Assembly: GCA_000472185.1 (NCBI GenBank)
Contig: AVDB01000001.1
Span: 372,001-436,000, forward strand
Reading direction: 5' to 3'
Origin: Rhodobacteraceae bacterium HIMB11
GTDB taxonomy: Bacteria; Pseudomonadota; Alphaproteobacteria; Rhodobacterales; Rhodobacteraceae
Length of the DNA: 64,000 nt
Both the position numbers and the translations under genes were made by a program. Below the pieces are notes generated by a model. The model was given only the letters and a program-made list of their open reading frames with translations, was not told the origin of the DNA and ran no database searches. Below are positions 35,710 to 44,558 of this stretch, one piece after another. Position 1 is the first letter of the stretch; each line of letters begins with the position of its first letter.

Positions 35710-36666
35710 TTGTATAAAATTGAAAGATACAAGCCTAAGCAAAAGGCTTTATGGGACCAATTGTTACGTGAAAGCAATGCTGGGAATTTAATTATACATC
35801 GAGATTTTTTGGAATATCACTCCGATCGTTTTGAAGATTTTTCCATTATGGTTTTTGCGGATCAGAAGTTGATAGGCATAATGCCTGCAAACATCGTCGG
35901 GGATACTTGGTATTCTCATCAAGGATTGACATTTGGAGGACTATATACACTACCAAAATATGACAATTTAAATGCTTTACTGAAAATATTTGAGTGTTTA
36001 AATTCTTTCTTGAGGTCAAACAATATCAAAAAAACGGTTATTAAGCCGGCACCTGATTTCTATTGCGCCAAAAATAATAATCCGCTGAATTACATTCTAC
36101 GAAACCATTTTGGCACTTTCATTGACGTTAATATCATTGCTAATTCAACCATACTTCCCAAAAACGGTATCAACCTAAGTACCTTACGTAAACGAAAATA
36201 TAAGCAGGGCAAAAAGAATTACTGCGTAATAAAAGACACTTTCGAAATTGAAGCATTTTACCATAATTTGAAAATAAACCTCAATACACGACACGGAGTC
36301 GATCCGGTACACACGCTCAGCGAGTTGTTACAACTCAAAAATAAGTTCCCCGATGACATTGAGCTGCGTTGGATAGAAGGTAATGATGACGCTATCGATG
36401 CCGGCTTGCTATTATTTAAAAATTCTACAAACGTGCACGCTCAGTATATTACTTCATCGCCACAAGGCAGGCAAAAAGGTGCTTTAGATTATTTGATTGT
36501 TTCGTATTTGAATGAGTTACTTGAAGTGGCACCCAATAAATTTTTTGACTTTGGTTCTTCATGTACTGAGATGGGAACAAAAATTAATGAGGACCTATTT
36601 TTTTTCAAGAATGGGTTTGGATGCTTTACTTCTCTTCAATTTTGTTTCACTTCTTTACTAGAATGA
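35710..36666 (+). CDS. GNAT/FemAB-like acyltransferase superfamily protein
   Basis: 318 aa, beginning with TTG directly after the previous stop. The two-domain layout (first GNAT-like fold with LIIHRDFLEYHSDRFEDFS, second with DDAIDAGLLLFKNSTNVHAQ and YITSSPQGRQKGALDYLIVS) resembles FemAB-type proteins in exopolysaccharide loci. Acyl-donor and target are unknown. It may modify the amino-sugar residue or a lipid-linked intermediate. Confidence 0.65.
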   Translation: MYKIERYKPKQKALWDQLLRESNAGNLIIHRDFLEYHSDRFEDFSIMVFADQKLIGIMPANIVGDTWYSHQGLTFGGLYTLPKYDNLNALLKIFECLNSFLRSNNIKKTVIKPAPDFYCAKNNNPLNYILRNHFGTFIDVNIIANSTILPKNGINLSTLRKRKYKQGKKNYCVIKDTFEIEAFYHNLKINLNTRHGVDPVHTLSELLQLKNKFPDDIELRWIEGNDDAIDAGLLLFKNSTNVHAQYITSSPQGRQKGALDYLIVSYLNELLEVAPNKFFDFGSSCTEMGTKINEDLFFFKNGFGCFTSLQFCFTSLLE

Positions 36667-36697
36667 GTGATGATTTACGCAGTATTTGGAGGTATTT

Positions 36698-37345
36698 ATG
36701 TTTGAAGGTTCTATTGAGAGTTTGTTAGCGGCCCAATCAGCGGCATCTTATAATTTTCTGAATGTCGCAATAGCCTTCTTATTGACATTTTTTCAGGGTT
36801 TAATTTTGGTATACGTCTATCAGCGGCTTTTCTCTGGACCATTACTTCAGAGAAATTTTTCAGCAACAATTCTGTTGGTGGGTTTGATAACAACAGGATT
36901 AATCACAGCTATTAACGGCAATCTATCTTTATCTTTAGGCATGGTTGGTGCTCTTTCCATCGTTCGGTTTAGAACTCCAGTAAAGGACCCGATCGATCTA
37001 ATTTTTATTTTTGGATCGATTGCGAATGGCGTGACAAATGCTGTGAGTTTATTTCTGTTATCGTCAATAACCACAGTGACTATTTCTATTGTGGCACTTT
37101 ATTTAGTTTCTTCGCTCAATAAGCGTTTCAAGGCAGTTCTTGTTATCCGAGGGGATATCGACATCGAAGCATATAATCCGTTTGATCAACACAGAAATAT
37201 TAATGGGCAGTTAAAAAGTGCTCAAAAATATGGTGACATCGTCGAGCAAGTTTATGAGCTCGAAACTGACCAAAAAAATCTTGAGTTGCTTAAAGATAAC
37301 CTAAAAAAGCTTGGATACGATTTTGATTTAGCTTCGATAAAATGA
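36698..37345 (+). CDS. DUF4956 membrane protein
   Basis: 215 aa from the ATG at 36698, selected because GGAGGT lies at 36688-36693; an upstream TTG would include that site in the coding sequence. Four hydrophobic segments are followed by a cytoplasmic C-terminal domain. The motif SLSLGMVGALSIVRFRTPVK followed by DPIDLIFIFGSIANG is diagnostic of DUF4956. Genes of this family are known to sit beside VTC-domain and CotH-like genes, as here. Function unknown. Confidence 0.88.
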   Translation: MFEGSIESLLAAQSAASYNFLNVAIAFLLTFFQGLILVYVYQRLFSGPLLQRNFSATILLVGLITTGLITAINGNLSLSLGMVGALSIVRFRTPVKDPIDLIFIFGSIANGVTNAVSLFLLSSITTVTISIVALYLVSSLNKRFKAVLVIRGDIDIEAYNPFDQHRNINGQLKSAQKYGDIVEQVYELETDQKNLELLKDNLKKLGYDFDLASIK

Positions 37346-40014
37346 TGCATAAATTTTGGCAACGGACGTTAACAACATTCTTGATGGCTCTGTCATTACT
37401 GACATTTACGCTTTTATATTATAGCCACAAGGCTAATATTTTTTGCGAAAAACTTTTAACAATTCAAAGTAACGTAAATCTTTCTGGTGAGTGCTCTAAT
37501 GAGTACAAGCACTTGATCGTGCGCGATACCTTAATGCAGGATTTTAGAAAATTAAAACACACAGTGATCAATCAGTTAGATCCAGTTTATGAAAAGCTTA
37601 CTCTGCCAAAAGTTGAAATTTTTATTGCTAAAAATGAATTGTTAAACTTAAATTCTGATCTTCCAGTTTCAGGAAGAACTTATGTTAATGCACACCTAAA
37701 AATTTCTAACTTTTTACCTGATGACAATTTTTCTCCGGAATTAACGAATGCCACGCCTATTAAACTGAGATATCGTGGAGATTCTCCTTGGCATTGGTTT
37801 GGTACTGTTAAATCGTTAAGAGTAAAACTTCCTAAAGGCTTCACATTGCTTGGGCAAAGGACGTTCAACTTGATCAACGCACCACGTGGATTGTACTTGG
37901 CGACAGATCAGCTTTTCGAAAGTATGTCGACAAGTTTGGGCCTAATCACGCCACATGTTCGCCCAGTCTCGTTGATCGTAAACGGTGAATTCATGGGTGT
38001 GTTAGTTTATCTTGATCAACCCAATGAGGGCATGCTACGTAAATCCAATATAATGCCCGGTGATCTGTACAAGGGTGACAACATTTTTGGCACTTCAACT
38101 GGCGCAGTTGATAAAGACGGAGCGAGTGAACTTTGGGGCACTCCCTCTCAGTGGCGAAAAATGGCAAGTAGGAACGCAGAGAAAAAAACTAATCGTGACA
38201 ATATCGATCATTTAATATCTCAAATCCAGAAATTAGAAGGTAAAAAATTCTATCAATTTTTTGAGCAAAATTTTAATGTTGATGCTTTCCTAAAATTCTA
38301 TGCATTGGATATTGTCACAGGCAGTAGACACCACGATTTCGCGCACAATCACTATTTGTATTTCGACCCTTACAAAGGCAAAGCTGCCCCAGTCCAATGG
38401 GACATTCGCTATATAACGGATTTAGAATTAAAATATACGGGTGTAAATCCTCTGTTTAATAAGGTTATTCAAAACCCGAAATACCGACATAAAATTGATC
38501 TTTTTGTTGTCGAGTTGCTAACCGAATATACCCCAGTAAAAATCAGTAAGGCTTTAGATGAATATTATAAGGTTTTTCAAAATGATCTAAGTTACGATAT
38601 TTTTAGAGATACGTTAGAAACTTATGCTCATCCAAAATTAGATTTTTACCTCCAGTATTTTAAACTTAAACGTTTGGATTCTGACATAAAGAATTTTATA
38701 AATACCTATGAAAAACGCCATGATTATCTTAGGGAAATTTATCGCATTAAAGATCTGAAATTATTTCTACAACAATCTAAGGTAAATGGGCGCATCAAGG
38801 CGCGTATTGAGTTCGAAACATTTGGAAGTTTAGTCGTAAATTCAGAGGGTTATTCACTTTATGATGAAAATGCATTAAATTTTATTGACAGTTCAAGCGA
38901 ACAACTTGTGGGAGAAATATCGCTAGAAAAAAGAGATGATAAGTTCGGATATAATCGTGCATTCAATTACTACTATGGCTCAAACCGAGTAATAGCGGCA
39001 GAAACTTCTTATATTTTGGACTTTGAAAATGAAAATGACTTGAATATTTTTGTGGCGTCGCTTGAAGATATGTTGGGTAATAAACCAGCAATTGAGATAA
39101 ATCGACTGCCAAATTCTACCATGATTTTGGAGCCGGTAGAGTATACATTTCAAAATAAAATACAAACAGTCCCGATGGAGCATGTTTGGTATGGTGAAAA
39201 GGTCATAGAGCAAGATGTGATTGTGCCCACTAACGAGGCACTTAAAATAATGCCGGGGACGGATATAAAGTTAGCGCCAGGCGTAAATTTGTTAATTTAT
39301 GGAAAGCTGACTATTGCGGGTAATAAAGAACAGCCTGTCACAATCGATAGACTCATTGCAGATAAAGCATGGGGTGTAATTGCGATAAATGGAAGTGGGG
39401 CAAATGGCAGCGAAGTAAACCATGTAAAAATACATGGTGGTTCGTCTCTTATGCAGCCGATGATAGAATACCCAGGCCAATTTAATATTCATAACGCTCA
39501 AGATATTCGCATTCATGAACTAGATCTATCAGGGAACACTGTTGGAGATGACAACATGCACATAGCGTATTCAACTGTAAATCTGACGGACGTTTTCATT
39601 CATGAGTCTAACAGTGATGGTCTTGATGCAGATATCTCAAAAGTCTTGGCGAAAAGATTGAAAATACATGATGCGGGAAATGATGGCTTAGATTTGATGA
39701 ATTCTTCTTTCGTGGGATCTTATTTAAGTATATCAGAAACAGGCGACAAGTGTATATCCAATGGCGAAGGCTCAACTACTAGAATTTCAAGCTCTTTATT
39801 GCAGCAATGCGAAATAGGAATTGAAAATAAAGACATGAGCATCATCGAGATTGAAACAACCGAAATTGCAAACACAAGCAACTTAGATATTAATCTATAT
39901 CGTAAAAACTTATATTACACTAACTCAGGTACGGTATATTTAAAAGGGTATGTTGATGAGACGTTCATCAAGGTAAAAGTAGAAGATGGCGGGCAAATCG
40001 TATATGAAAATTAA
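37342..40014 (+). CDS. CotH kinase family protein with C-terminal beta-helix
   Basis: 890 aa, anchored by one N-terminal membrane segment (ALSLLTFTLLYYSH), so mainly periplasmic or exported. Residues ~140-450 carry the CotH kinase-like fold: LRYRGDSPWHWFGTVKSLRV, TFNLINAPRGLYLATDQLFE, GVLVYLDQPNEGMLRKSNIM and VQWDIRYITDLELKY (the DxR-type active-site region). Residues ~640-880 form a right-handed beta-helix (VNHVKIHGGSSLMQP, SNSDGLDADISKVLAKRLKI, DAGNDGLDLMNSSFVGSYLS). CotH-type proteins can phosphorylate protein substrates; here a glycan or protein target is unknown. Overlaps DUF4956 by 4 bases. Confidence 0.85.
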   Translation: MMHKFWQRTLTTFLMALSLLTFTLLYYSHKANIFCEKLLTIQSNVNLSGECSNEYKHLIVRDTLMQDFRKLKHTVINQLDPVYEKLTLPKVEIFIAKNELLNLNSDLPVSGRTYVNAHLKISNFLPDDNFSPELTNATPIKLRYRGDSPWHWFGTVKSLRVKLPKGFTLLGQRTFNLINAPRGLYLATDQLFESMSTSLGLITPHVRPVSLIVNGEFMGVLVYLDQPNEGMLRKSNIMPGDLYKGDNIFGTSTGAVDKDGASELWGTPSQWRKMASRNAEKKTNRDNIDHLISQIQKLEGKKFYQFFEQNFNVDAFLKFYALDIVTGSRHHDFAHNHYLYFDPYKGKAAPVQWDIRYITDLELKYTGVNPLFNKVIQNPKYRHKIDLFVVELLTEYTPVKISKALDEYYKVFQNDLSYDIFRDTLETYAHPKLDFYLQYFKLKRLDSDIKNFINTYEKRHDYLREIYRIKDLKLFLQQSKVNGRIKARIEFETFGSLVVNSEGYSLYDENALNFIDSSSEQLVGEISLEKRDDKFGYNRAFNYYYGSNRVIAAETSYILDFENENDLNIFVASLEDMLGNKPAIEINRLPNSTMILEPVEYTFQNKIQTVPMEHVWYGEKVIEQDVIVPTNEALKIMPGTDIKLAPGVNLLIYGKLTIAGNKEQPVTIDRLIADKAWGVIAINGSGANGSEVNHVKIHGGSSLMQPMIEYPGQFNIHNAQDIRIHELDLSGNTVGDDNMHIAYSTVNLTDVFIHESNSDGLDADISKVLAKRLKIHDAGNDGLDLMNSSFVGSYLSISETGDKCISNGEGSTTRISSSLLQQCEIGIENKDMSIIEIETTEIANTSNLDINLYRKNLYYTNSGTVYLKGYVDETFIKVKVEDGGQIVYEN

Positions 40015-40621
40015 GCCATTGTTTTTTACTATTTTGATACTTCTTGCTCTCTCCTATTCGGCGATGCAAGCCTATAATTTATTTCACTTTACCTCATATA
40101 AATCTGAAATAGAATATGTTAAGAAAGAAAAAGTCCATGAATTCTCTCTAAGACTTACAAACGCACAAATATTTGAAAAATTACAAGAAATAGAGAAAGC
40201 GTACGTCAATAATAGAGAATTAATAGGTTTAATTTTACCTAAATTAAATAAAGAGCTGCGGCCAAGAAGCGTCGTAAATAGAGAACAAATTTTGTCAGCT
40301 GTTAACGCGGCTGGCGACGGCTGGCCTCTTGTTGGTAGATCTTATTTTTTGATTTTTGTAGCTGATATTGAAAAAAAAGTATCTTTGTCAGTGATTGGTA
40401 CCGGAAGTAAATATCTAAAAAGATTAAAAAATCTAAAGGTATTCGGAGACGAAGTAATTTCTCAAAAATGGATGTACGATCGTCTAGAAGTTGAGTTTGG
40501 TCGTGTCGGTTTTCATATCATTGATTTAGTTCCTGACATCCCTTTTAAGCCATCGGAGTTTATCACCGGGAATAATGATACAAGACTGTTGCTGCCGAAA
40601 TTGGAGTTAGTAAATGAATGA
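40004..40621 (+). CDS. membrane-anchored protein of unknown function in CotH/VTC set
   Basis: 205 aa from the ATG at 40004, which overlaps the CotH stop by 11 bases; a start 18 bases upstream is possible. One N-terminal transmembrane helix (PLFFTILILLALSYSAMQAY) precedes a soluble domain with EKLQEIEKAYVNNRELI and SYFLIFVADIEKKVSLSVIG. I do not recognise a family. The tight packing between CotH and VTC genes implies a shared complex. Confidence 0.7.
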   Translation: MKIKPLFFTILILLALSYSAMQAYNLFHFTSYKSEIEYVKKEKVHEFSLRLTNAQIFEKLQEIEKAYVNNRELIGLILPKLNKELRPRSVVNREQILSAVNAAGDGWPLVGRSYFLIFVADIEKKVSLSVIGTGSKYLKRLKNLKVFGDEVISQKWMYDRLEVEFGRVGFHIIDLVPDIPFKPSEFITGNNDTRLLLPKLELVNE

Positions 40622-41318
40622 ATACCGTGAGGAATATAAGTATAAGCTAGACTTGCTCGGTTTACACACCTTGAAGCACGAGCTAGTGAAATTCATGCGT
40701 CTCGATCCACATTGTGACGCTGTTTCAGGCTATTTAATAAATTCAATTTATTTTGATGATTTAGACAACAATTCTTACTATGAAAAGCTTGCGGGTGCGC
40801 CCGATAGAAATAAGTTCCGAGTAAGGTATTACGGCGCAAAACCTGATTTTGTGAAATTCGAAATAAAGTCTAAGAATAATCATTTAAGTCGCAAAAGTGC
40901 ATTTCGACTCAGTATGGAAGAGTTTAATCACTTGAAATCAGGGAATAAAGAAATTTTGAATCGGCATATCAAAACTGATGCTGATTTCCGGGCGATAAGA
41001 TTATTCCAATCATATGATTACCATCCACAAATTATAATTTCGTATAAAAGATACCCATTTGTTAAAGAAATTGGTAATGTCAGAGCTACGTTGGACTATG
41101 ATATCAGGTGCCAGAGATACAGTATAGGGGCCTCGAAAACGCCTATGAGGCCCGTTTCCCTGGACTTCGCTATTTTAGAAATAAAGTATTCACGTTATTT
41201 TCCCGATTTCATTTCTTCATTATTGTCAAAGAATAAAAGTCTCATAAGGCTTGCTGCTGGGAAATATACACTTGCTCAATCAGTTCTTGATGAATTGTTA
41301 GACAGGGATTTCATTTAA
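40614..41318 (+). CDS. VTC-domain protein (polyphosphate polymerase-like)
   Basis: 234 aa matching the VTC catalytic tunnel fold: YREEYKYKLDLLGLHTLKHE at the start, INSIYFDDLDNNSYYEKLAG, RVRYYGAKPDFVKFEIKSKN and ISYKRYPF, with final YTLAQSVLDEL. Many Arg/Lys and Glu residues alternate along strands, as in tunnels that bind triphosphate. In eukaryotes VTC4 makes polyphosphate from ATP; bacterial homologues beside DUF4956 and CotH are of unproven function. Overlaps the preceding gene by 8 bases. Confidence 0.87.
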   Translation: MNEYREEYKYKLDLLGLHTLKHELVKFMRLDPHCDAVSGYLINSIYFDDLDNNSYYEKLAGAPDRNKFRVRYYGAKPDFVKFEIKSKNNHLSRKSAFRLSMEEFNHLKSGNKEILNRHIKTDADFRAIRLFQSYDYHPQIIISYKRYPFVKEIGNVRATLDYDIRCQRYSIGASKTPMRPVSLDFAILEIKYSRYFPDFISSLLSKNKSLIRLAAGKYTLAQSVLDELLDRDFI

Positions 41319-42241
41319 CGGCTCCAGCGTTTGAATATGAGTCGAAACAGAACTCTCTGAGAAATCAACCATATAGCGTACATGCAAAAACCAAATGAAA
41401 AGTATTTCGCTGTCTTTCTCATTAACATTATGGATTTTTTCGAAAGCAAAACCTTTTCACGGATGATAATATAGCATAATTTAAAGAAGTAAATTCGACA
41501 CAATGCAAACTTTCTCACGGAATTGGGAACTTGATAGTTTTCATAGTTATAGTTTACAATACTTATATCCGAAAATGCATGGGTATAATCGCTTGTATAA
41601 TTTGACTCATGACGTCTATATGTTGCCAGCTCTTTATCCAAGTGGATTCCATTCAAATCTCGGCAGAGGTCTAGCAAGTAAGCGAAGTCCGATGATGACG
41701 AGAAACGCACCGGATGTTGATACCTGTCTAAGGTGTCTCTTTTCACCATCAAAGAAATGGTTGGGATGAAGCACCCAAACTTTATTAAGTTAAGATACGT
41801 GTTTTTTCTGAAATAACGTCGTCCAAAAAGCCAACTGTTATAATTATATGATATTGAGGCGTCGGATACCGTAACAGAGTGCGTACAAAAGTCTGCATTA
41901 CTTTGTCTGAGCGCAGCAATTTGTTTAGAAATTTTATCCTGGCTAGGTACGTCGTCGTGTGAAAACCAGGCAATGTACTCAATATCTTGCGGAATTATAT
42001 GTGCAGCAAATTGCATTATCTTTGCTATACCTAAGCGTTTGTCCGATCGATAAATGTTTACATTATCCAAATGATCATATTGTCTTTTTAACAGATCGGC
42101 GGTCCCATCGTCACTACAATCGTCGCAGATGTATAATGATACATTGTTGGCGTCTTGATTAAGGAAAGCTTCAACAGTATCAACTATAAATCGTGAACCA
42201 TTGTAAGTAGGAATTATTACTGCAGTCTTAGAACTTTTCAT
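41315..42241 (-). CDS. GT2 family glycosyltransferase
   Basis: 308 aa from the Met of MKSSKTAVII, a better start than the one at 42256. GT-A features: AVIIPTYNGSRFIVDTVEAF, YICDDCSDDGTADLL, and EYIAWFSHDDVPSQDKISKQ with the DD metal site near residue 93. The C-terminus has a hydrophobic stretch (ALCRIYFFKLCYIIIREKVL) that may touch the membrane. It overlaps the upstream ABC ATPase gene by 14 bases. Confidence 0.88.
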   Translation of the reverse strand: MKSSKTAVIIPTYNGSRFIVDTVEAFLNQDANNVSLYICDDCSDDGTADLLKRQYDHLDNVNIYRSDKRLGIAKIMQFAAHIIPQDIEYIAWFSHDDVPSQDKISKQIAALRQSNADFCTHSVTVSDASISYNYNSWLFGRRYFRKNTYLNLIKFGCFIPTISLMVKRDTLDRYQHPVRFSSSSDFAYLLDLCRDLNGIHLDKELATYRRHESNYTSDYTHAFSDISIVNYNYENYQVPNSVRKFALCRIYFFKLCYIIIREKVLLSKKSIMLMRKTAKYFSFGFCMYAIWLISQRVLFRLIFKRWSR

Positions 42242-42935
42242 ATTGCGCCAGAACACTTTCCGTTAGGTCGAACGCTTTTAATTTTCCGTTATCCAACCAG
42301 ATTACTTTGGAGCAATTTTTGCGAATGAACTCTAAGTTATGAGACGCAAAAATAACTGTGCCATAATTTTTTATAAATAGCTGGAATGCTTCCGTTGCTT
42401 TTTGGATAAACTCGTGGTCGCCTACGCTAAATATTGCCTCGTCTACAATAAGAATGTCTGACTTTGATGAGGTAAGAACACACGGAAATAATAGTCTAGC
42501 GAGCATACCATCAGAGTATGTCGAAACTAAATCAAAAAAGCGTTCATTGAGACCGGTGAATTCATGAACCCATTTCAGCTGTTTTTCCAATGTCTGATGG
42601 TCCACATTGTTAAACGCTAAAAGAGTTAACTTCACCAATTCATACCCGGAAAACCCTGGAATTATTTCTGGGAAATTCAATATGCTTTTCACTGAGCCAT
42701 TTACCTTAAGAATTCCATCATGGCTAGTGTACATGCCGGCAAGAAATTTTAATAATGTAGATTTACCAGCACCATTCGCGCCAACCAACCCGATACATTG
42801 GTTAGGTGAAATTTTAAGACAGCTAATATCTAGCGCATGTCGCTGTGACTTGTTGTATTTGTACTTAAACTGATCAAATGAGATTATCGAGTTAAAAGTT
42901 TTAGCTGTCTGAATACTCATGATATCTCTTCTCAA
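42228..42935 (-). CDS. ABC exporter ATP-binding protein (Wzt/KpsT type)
   Basis: 235 aa. Walker A LVGANGAGKSTLLKFLAG, signature TYSDGMLARL (the YSxGM variant of polysaccharide exporters), Walker B DILIVDEAIFSVGD and switch FASHNLEF. There is no C-terminal carbohydrate-binding domain of the long Wzt type, so the system is more like KpsT/TagH-short. MSIQTAK (about 42920) is the alternative start. It pairs with the permease immediately upstream (overlap about 20-35 bases). Confidence 0.92.
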   Translation of the reverse strand: MRRDIMSIQTAKTFNSIISFDQFKYKYNKSQRHALDISCLKISPNQCIGLVGANGAGKSTLLKFLAGMYTSHDGILKVNGSVKSILNFPEIIPGFSGYELVKLTLLAFNNVDHQTLEKQLKWVHEFTGLNERFFDLVSTYSDGMLARLLFPCVLTSSKSDILIVDEAIFSVGDHEFIQKATEAFQLFIKNYGTVIFASHNLEFIRKNCSKVIWLDNGKLKAFDLTESVLAQYEKF

Positions 42936-43659
42936 CAGGTTGCAGTAATATAATTAGAAAGATTAAGAGCAACTCCCAAATTATTATATAGTAAATATAA
43001 CTGTCTAAGTTCTGAGCCAATAAAGGTTCTCTGATTGTTCCAAGATATAAATAAAGAGGATTAAGACTAAGTAAGTATTCGTACTCACCGAGTATTCTTG
43101 ATGGCCAAAAGATCGGTGTTGCAAAAAATAGTAGTTGTAAGATGGTGAGAATAACTTTCTCAAGTATCGCGGATGACAGCGAAAGGAGTGACAGGACGTA
43201 TACAAGTAAAAAAACTAAAAATACACCGTTACACAGGGCTAAAAAGACAATGTGAAATTGGACTATGGAAGCACCCAAAAAATAGACGATTGGTATTGAA
43301 CATACGAAAGTCAAAATATGTTCAGGTAAATGTTTTGCTGTGAAATATAGAGGAAATGTTGCAAACTTTGTTGGCCCTATGCTCCTTTGCGATCTAATTG
43401 TACTTTTTACCTGACTAACCTCACTTATGACATTGGCAGGATATTGCCACAAAATAAGGCCCCAAAATATATATAAGGCTAGATCTTGTGTAATTGAGCC
43501 AGTAAATAGAATAGGATAAAATGCGCTTACAATCAAAGCGATTAAAATGGAAGGAAAAATCTTCCAAAATAAACCAAGTTTGGTAATTCTAAATTGGACT
43601 TTCATCTCAGTCAAAATTCTATAAGTTATATATTTAATAGGAAGTGTTTTTGGTAGCAT
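42901..43659 (-). CDS. ABC-2 type polysaccharide export permease (Wzm/KpsM type)
   Basis: 252 aa with about six transmembrane segments. Start IKYITYRILTEMKVQFRITK has the amphipathic interface helix and R..LG-like turn of this family (TKLGLFWKIFPSILIALIVS). SQVKSTIRSQRSIGPTKFA is the coupling region, and LLFFATPIFWPSRILGEYEY is typical of Wzm/TagG. Exports lipid-linked polysaccharide with the partner ATPase. Confidence 0.9.
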   Translation of the reverse strand: MLPKTLPIKYITYRILTEMKVQFRITKLGLFWKIFPSILIALIVSAFYPILFTGSITQDLALYIFWGLILWQYPANVISEVSQVKSTIRSQRSIGPTKFATFPLYFTAKHLPEHILTFVCSIPIVYFLGASIVQFHIVFLALCNGVFLVFLLVYVLSLLSLSSAILEKVILTILQLLFFATPIFWPSRILGEYEYLLSLNPLYLYLGTIREPLLAQNLDSYIYYIIIWELLLIFLIILLQPVEKRYHEYSDS

Positions 43660-44551
43660 ATATTATCCCTCTTTTTCCAAAGTCAGAACCATTAAAAATA
43701 ATCCGATTACTGTCTTGACCAATAAAGGCTGCAAAACTTGTTTCGATAAGTGAATTTTTAAAAGCTGAACTATTTGAAAACTCAATTTTATTTGGTTTAG
43801 ACCATCTCAAACCATCAACGCTAGTTATAACCTCTAATTGGTAACCGGTGGAATATCTTGTGGATATTATAGCTTGCAACGACTTATTTCCACTTTTGTG
43901 GATTGCCGCCCTACCGTACCCGACAATCTCTTTGTTAGTTTTAAATATTATTTGGCCCCGAGAAGGCCATTCGACGCCGTTAGCACTTTCCATGTAGGAC
44001 CAGTTATATGTTGGCGTGATTAGGCCATTTTTATTTATGTATTGCCCAGATTGTTCCGCATACCAACATTTGAATTTATTTTCGTCAAAAAGAATGGAGG
44101 CACCAGTCCGAACTTGAAAAAAGTTCTCTGATCTATCAATTACTGGTGTCGATTTTAATCGTTTAAAAGTTTTACCTCCATCTTCACTGATGGCTAATCC
44201 GACAAACAAATAGTACCTGAGAGATTTATGTCGTTGCCAGCCGGCATAATAAAGATAAATTAGTCCGTTTAGACTAACGACGGAGAGCGGAGACACTCCG
44301 TGTTCATCAAATGTGCCGGGTTGCCCAACATCTAACACGATTTCTGTTGAGTAATCAGTGATGAAATTCCCGCTGTCATAGAATGCATTGAATTTATAGA
44401 TGCGACCAATGTTTTGTGAATCGATGGCGGCAAAATAGACTTGATCGACGCCATTAATATTAATCGTAGTCGGCAAATAAACCGACGACAAACCAATATC
44501 TTTTAATTTTTTGTTCAAATCATGTTGTGATTTAATTTGCCAAGTTTCCAT
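43634..44551 (-). CDS. five-bladed beta-propeller, glycosyl-hydrolase-like protein
   Basis: 305 aa without signal peptide. Repeating blade-like strands with YLPTTININGVDQVYFAAID, DEHGVSPLSVVSLNGLIYLY, FKCWYAEQSG and the asp-box-like AISEDGGKTFKRL and TSVDGLRWSKP segments resemble GH43/GH32/GH68-fold propeller proteins found in glycan loci. Catalytic acids cannot be assigned. Such proteins beside ABC exporters may be cytoplasmic transferases or processing enzymes (inference). Overlaps the permease gene by 26 bases. Confidence 0.65.
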   Translation of the reverse strand: METWQIKSQHDLNKKLKDIGLSSVYLPTTININGVDQVYFAAIDSQNIGRIYKFNAFYDSGNFITDYSTEIVLDVGQPGTFDEHGVSPLSVVSLNGLIYLYYAGWQRHKSLRYYLFVGLAISEDGGKTFKRLKSTPVIDRSENFFQVRTGASILFDENKFKCWYAEQSGQYINKNGLITPTYNWSYMESANGVEWPSRGQIIFKTNKEIVGYGRAAIHKSGNKSLQAIISTRYSTGYQLEVITSVDGLRWSKPNKIEFSNSSAFKNSLIETSFAAFIGQDSNRIIFNGSDFGKRGIIYATKNTSY

Positions 44552-44558
44552 TTTACGC

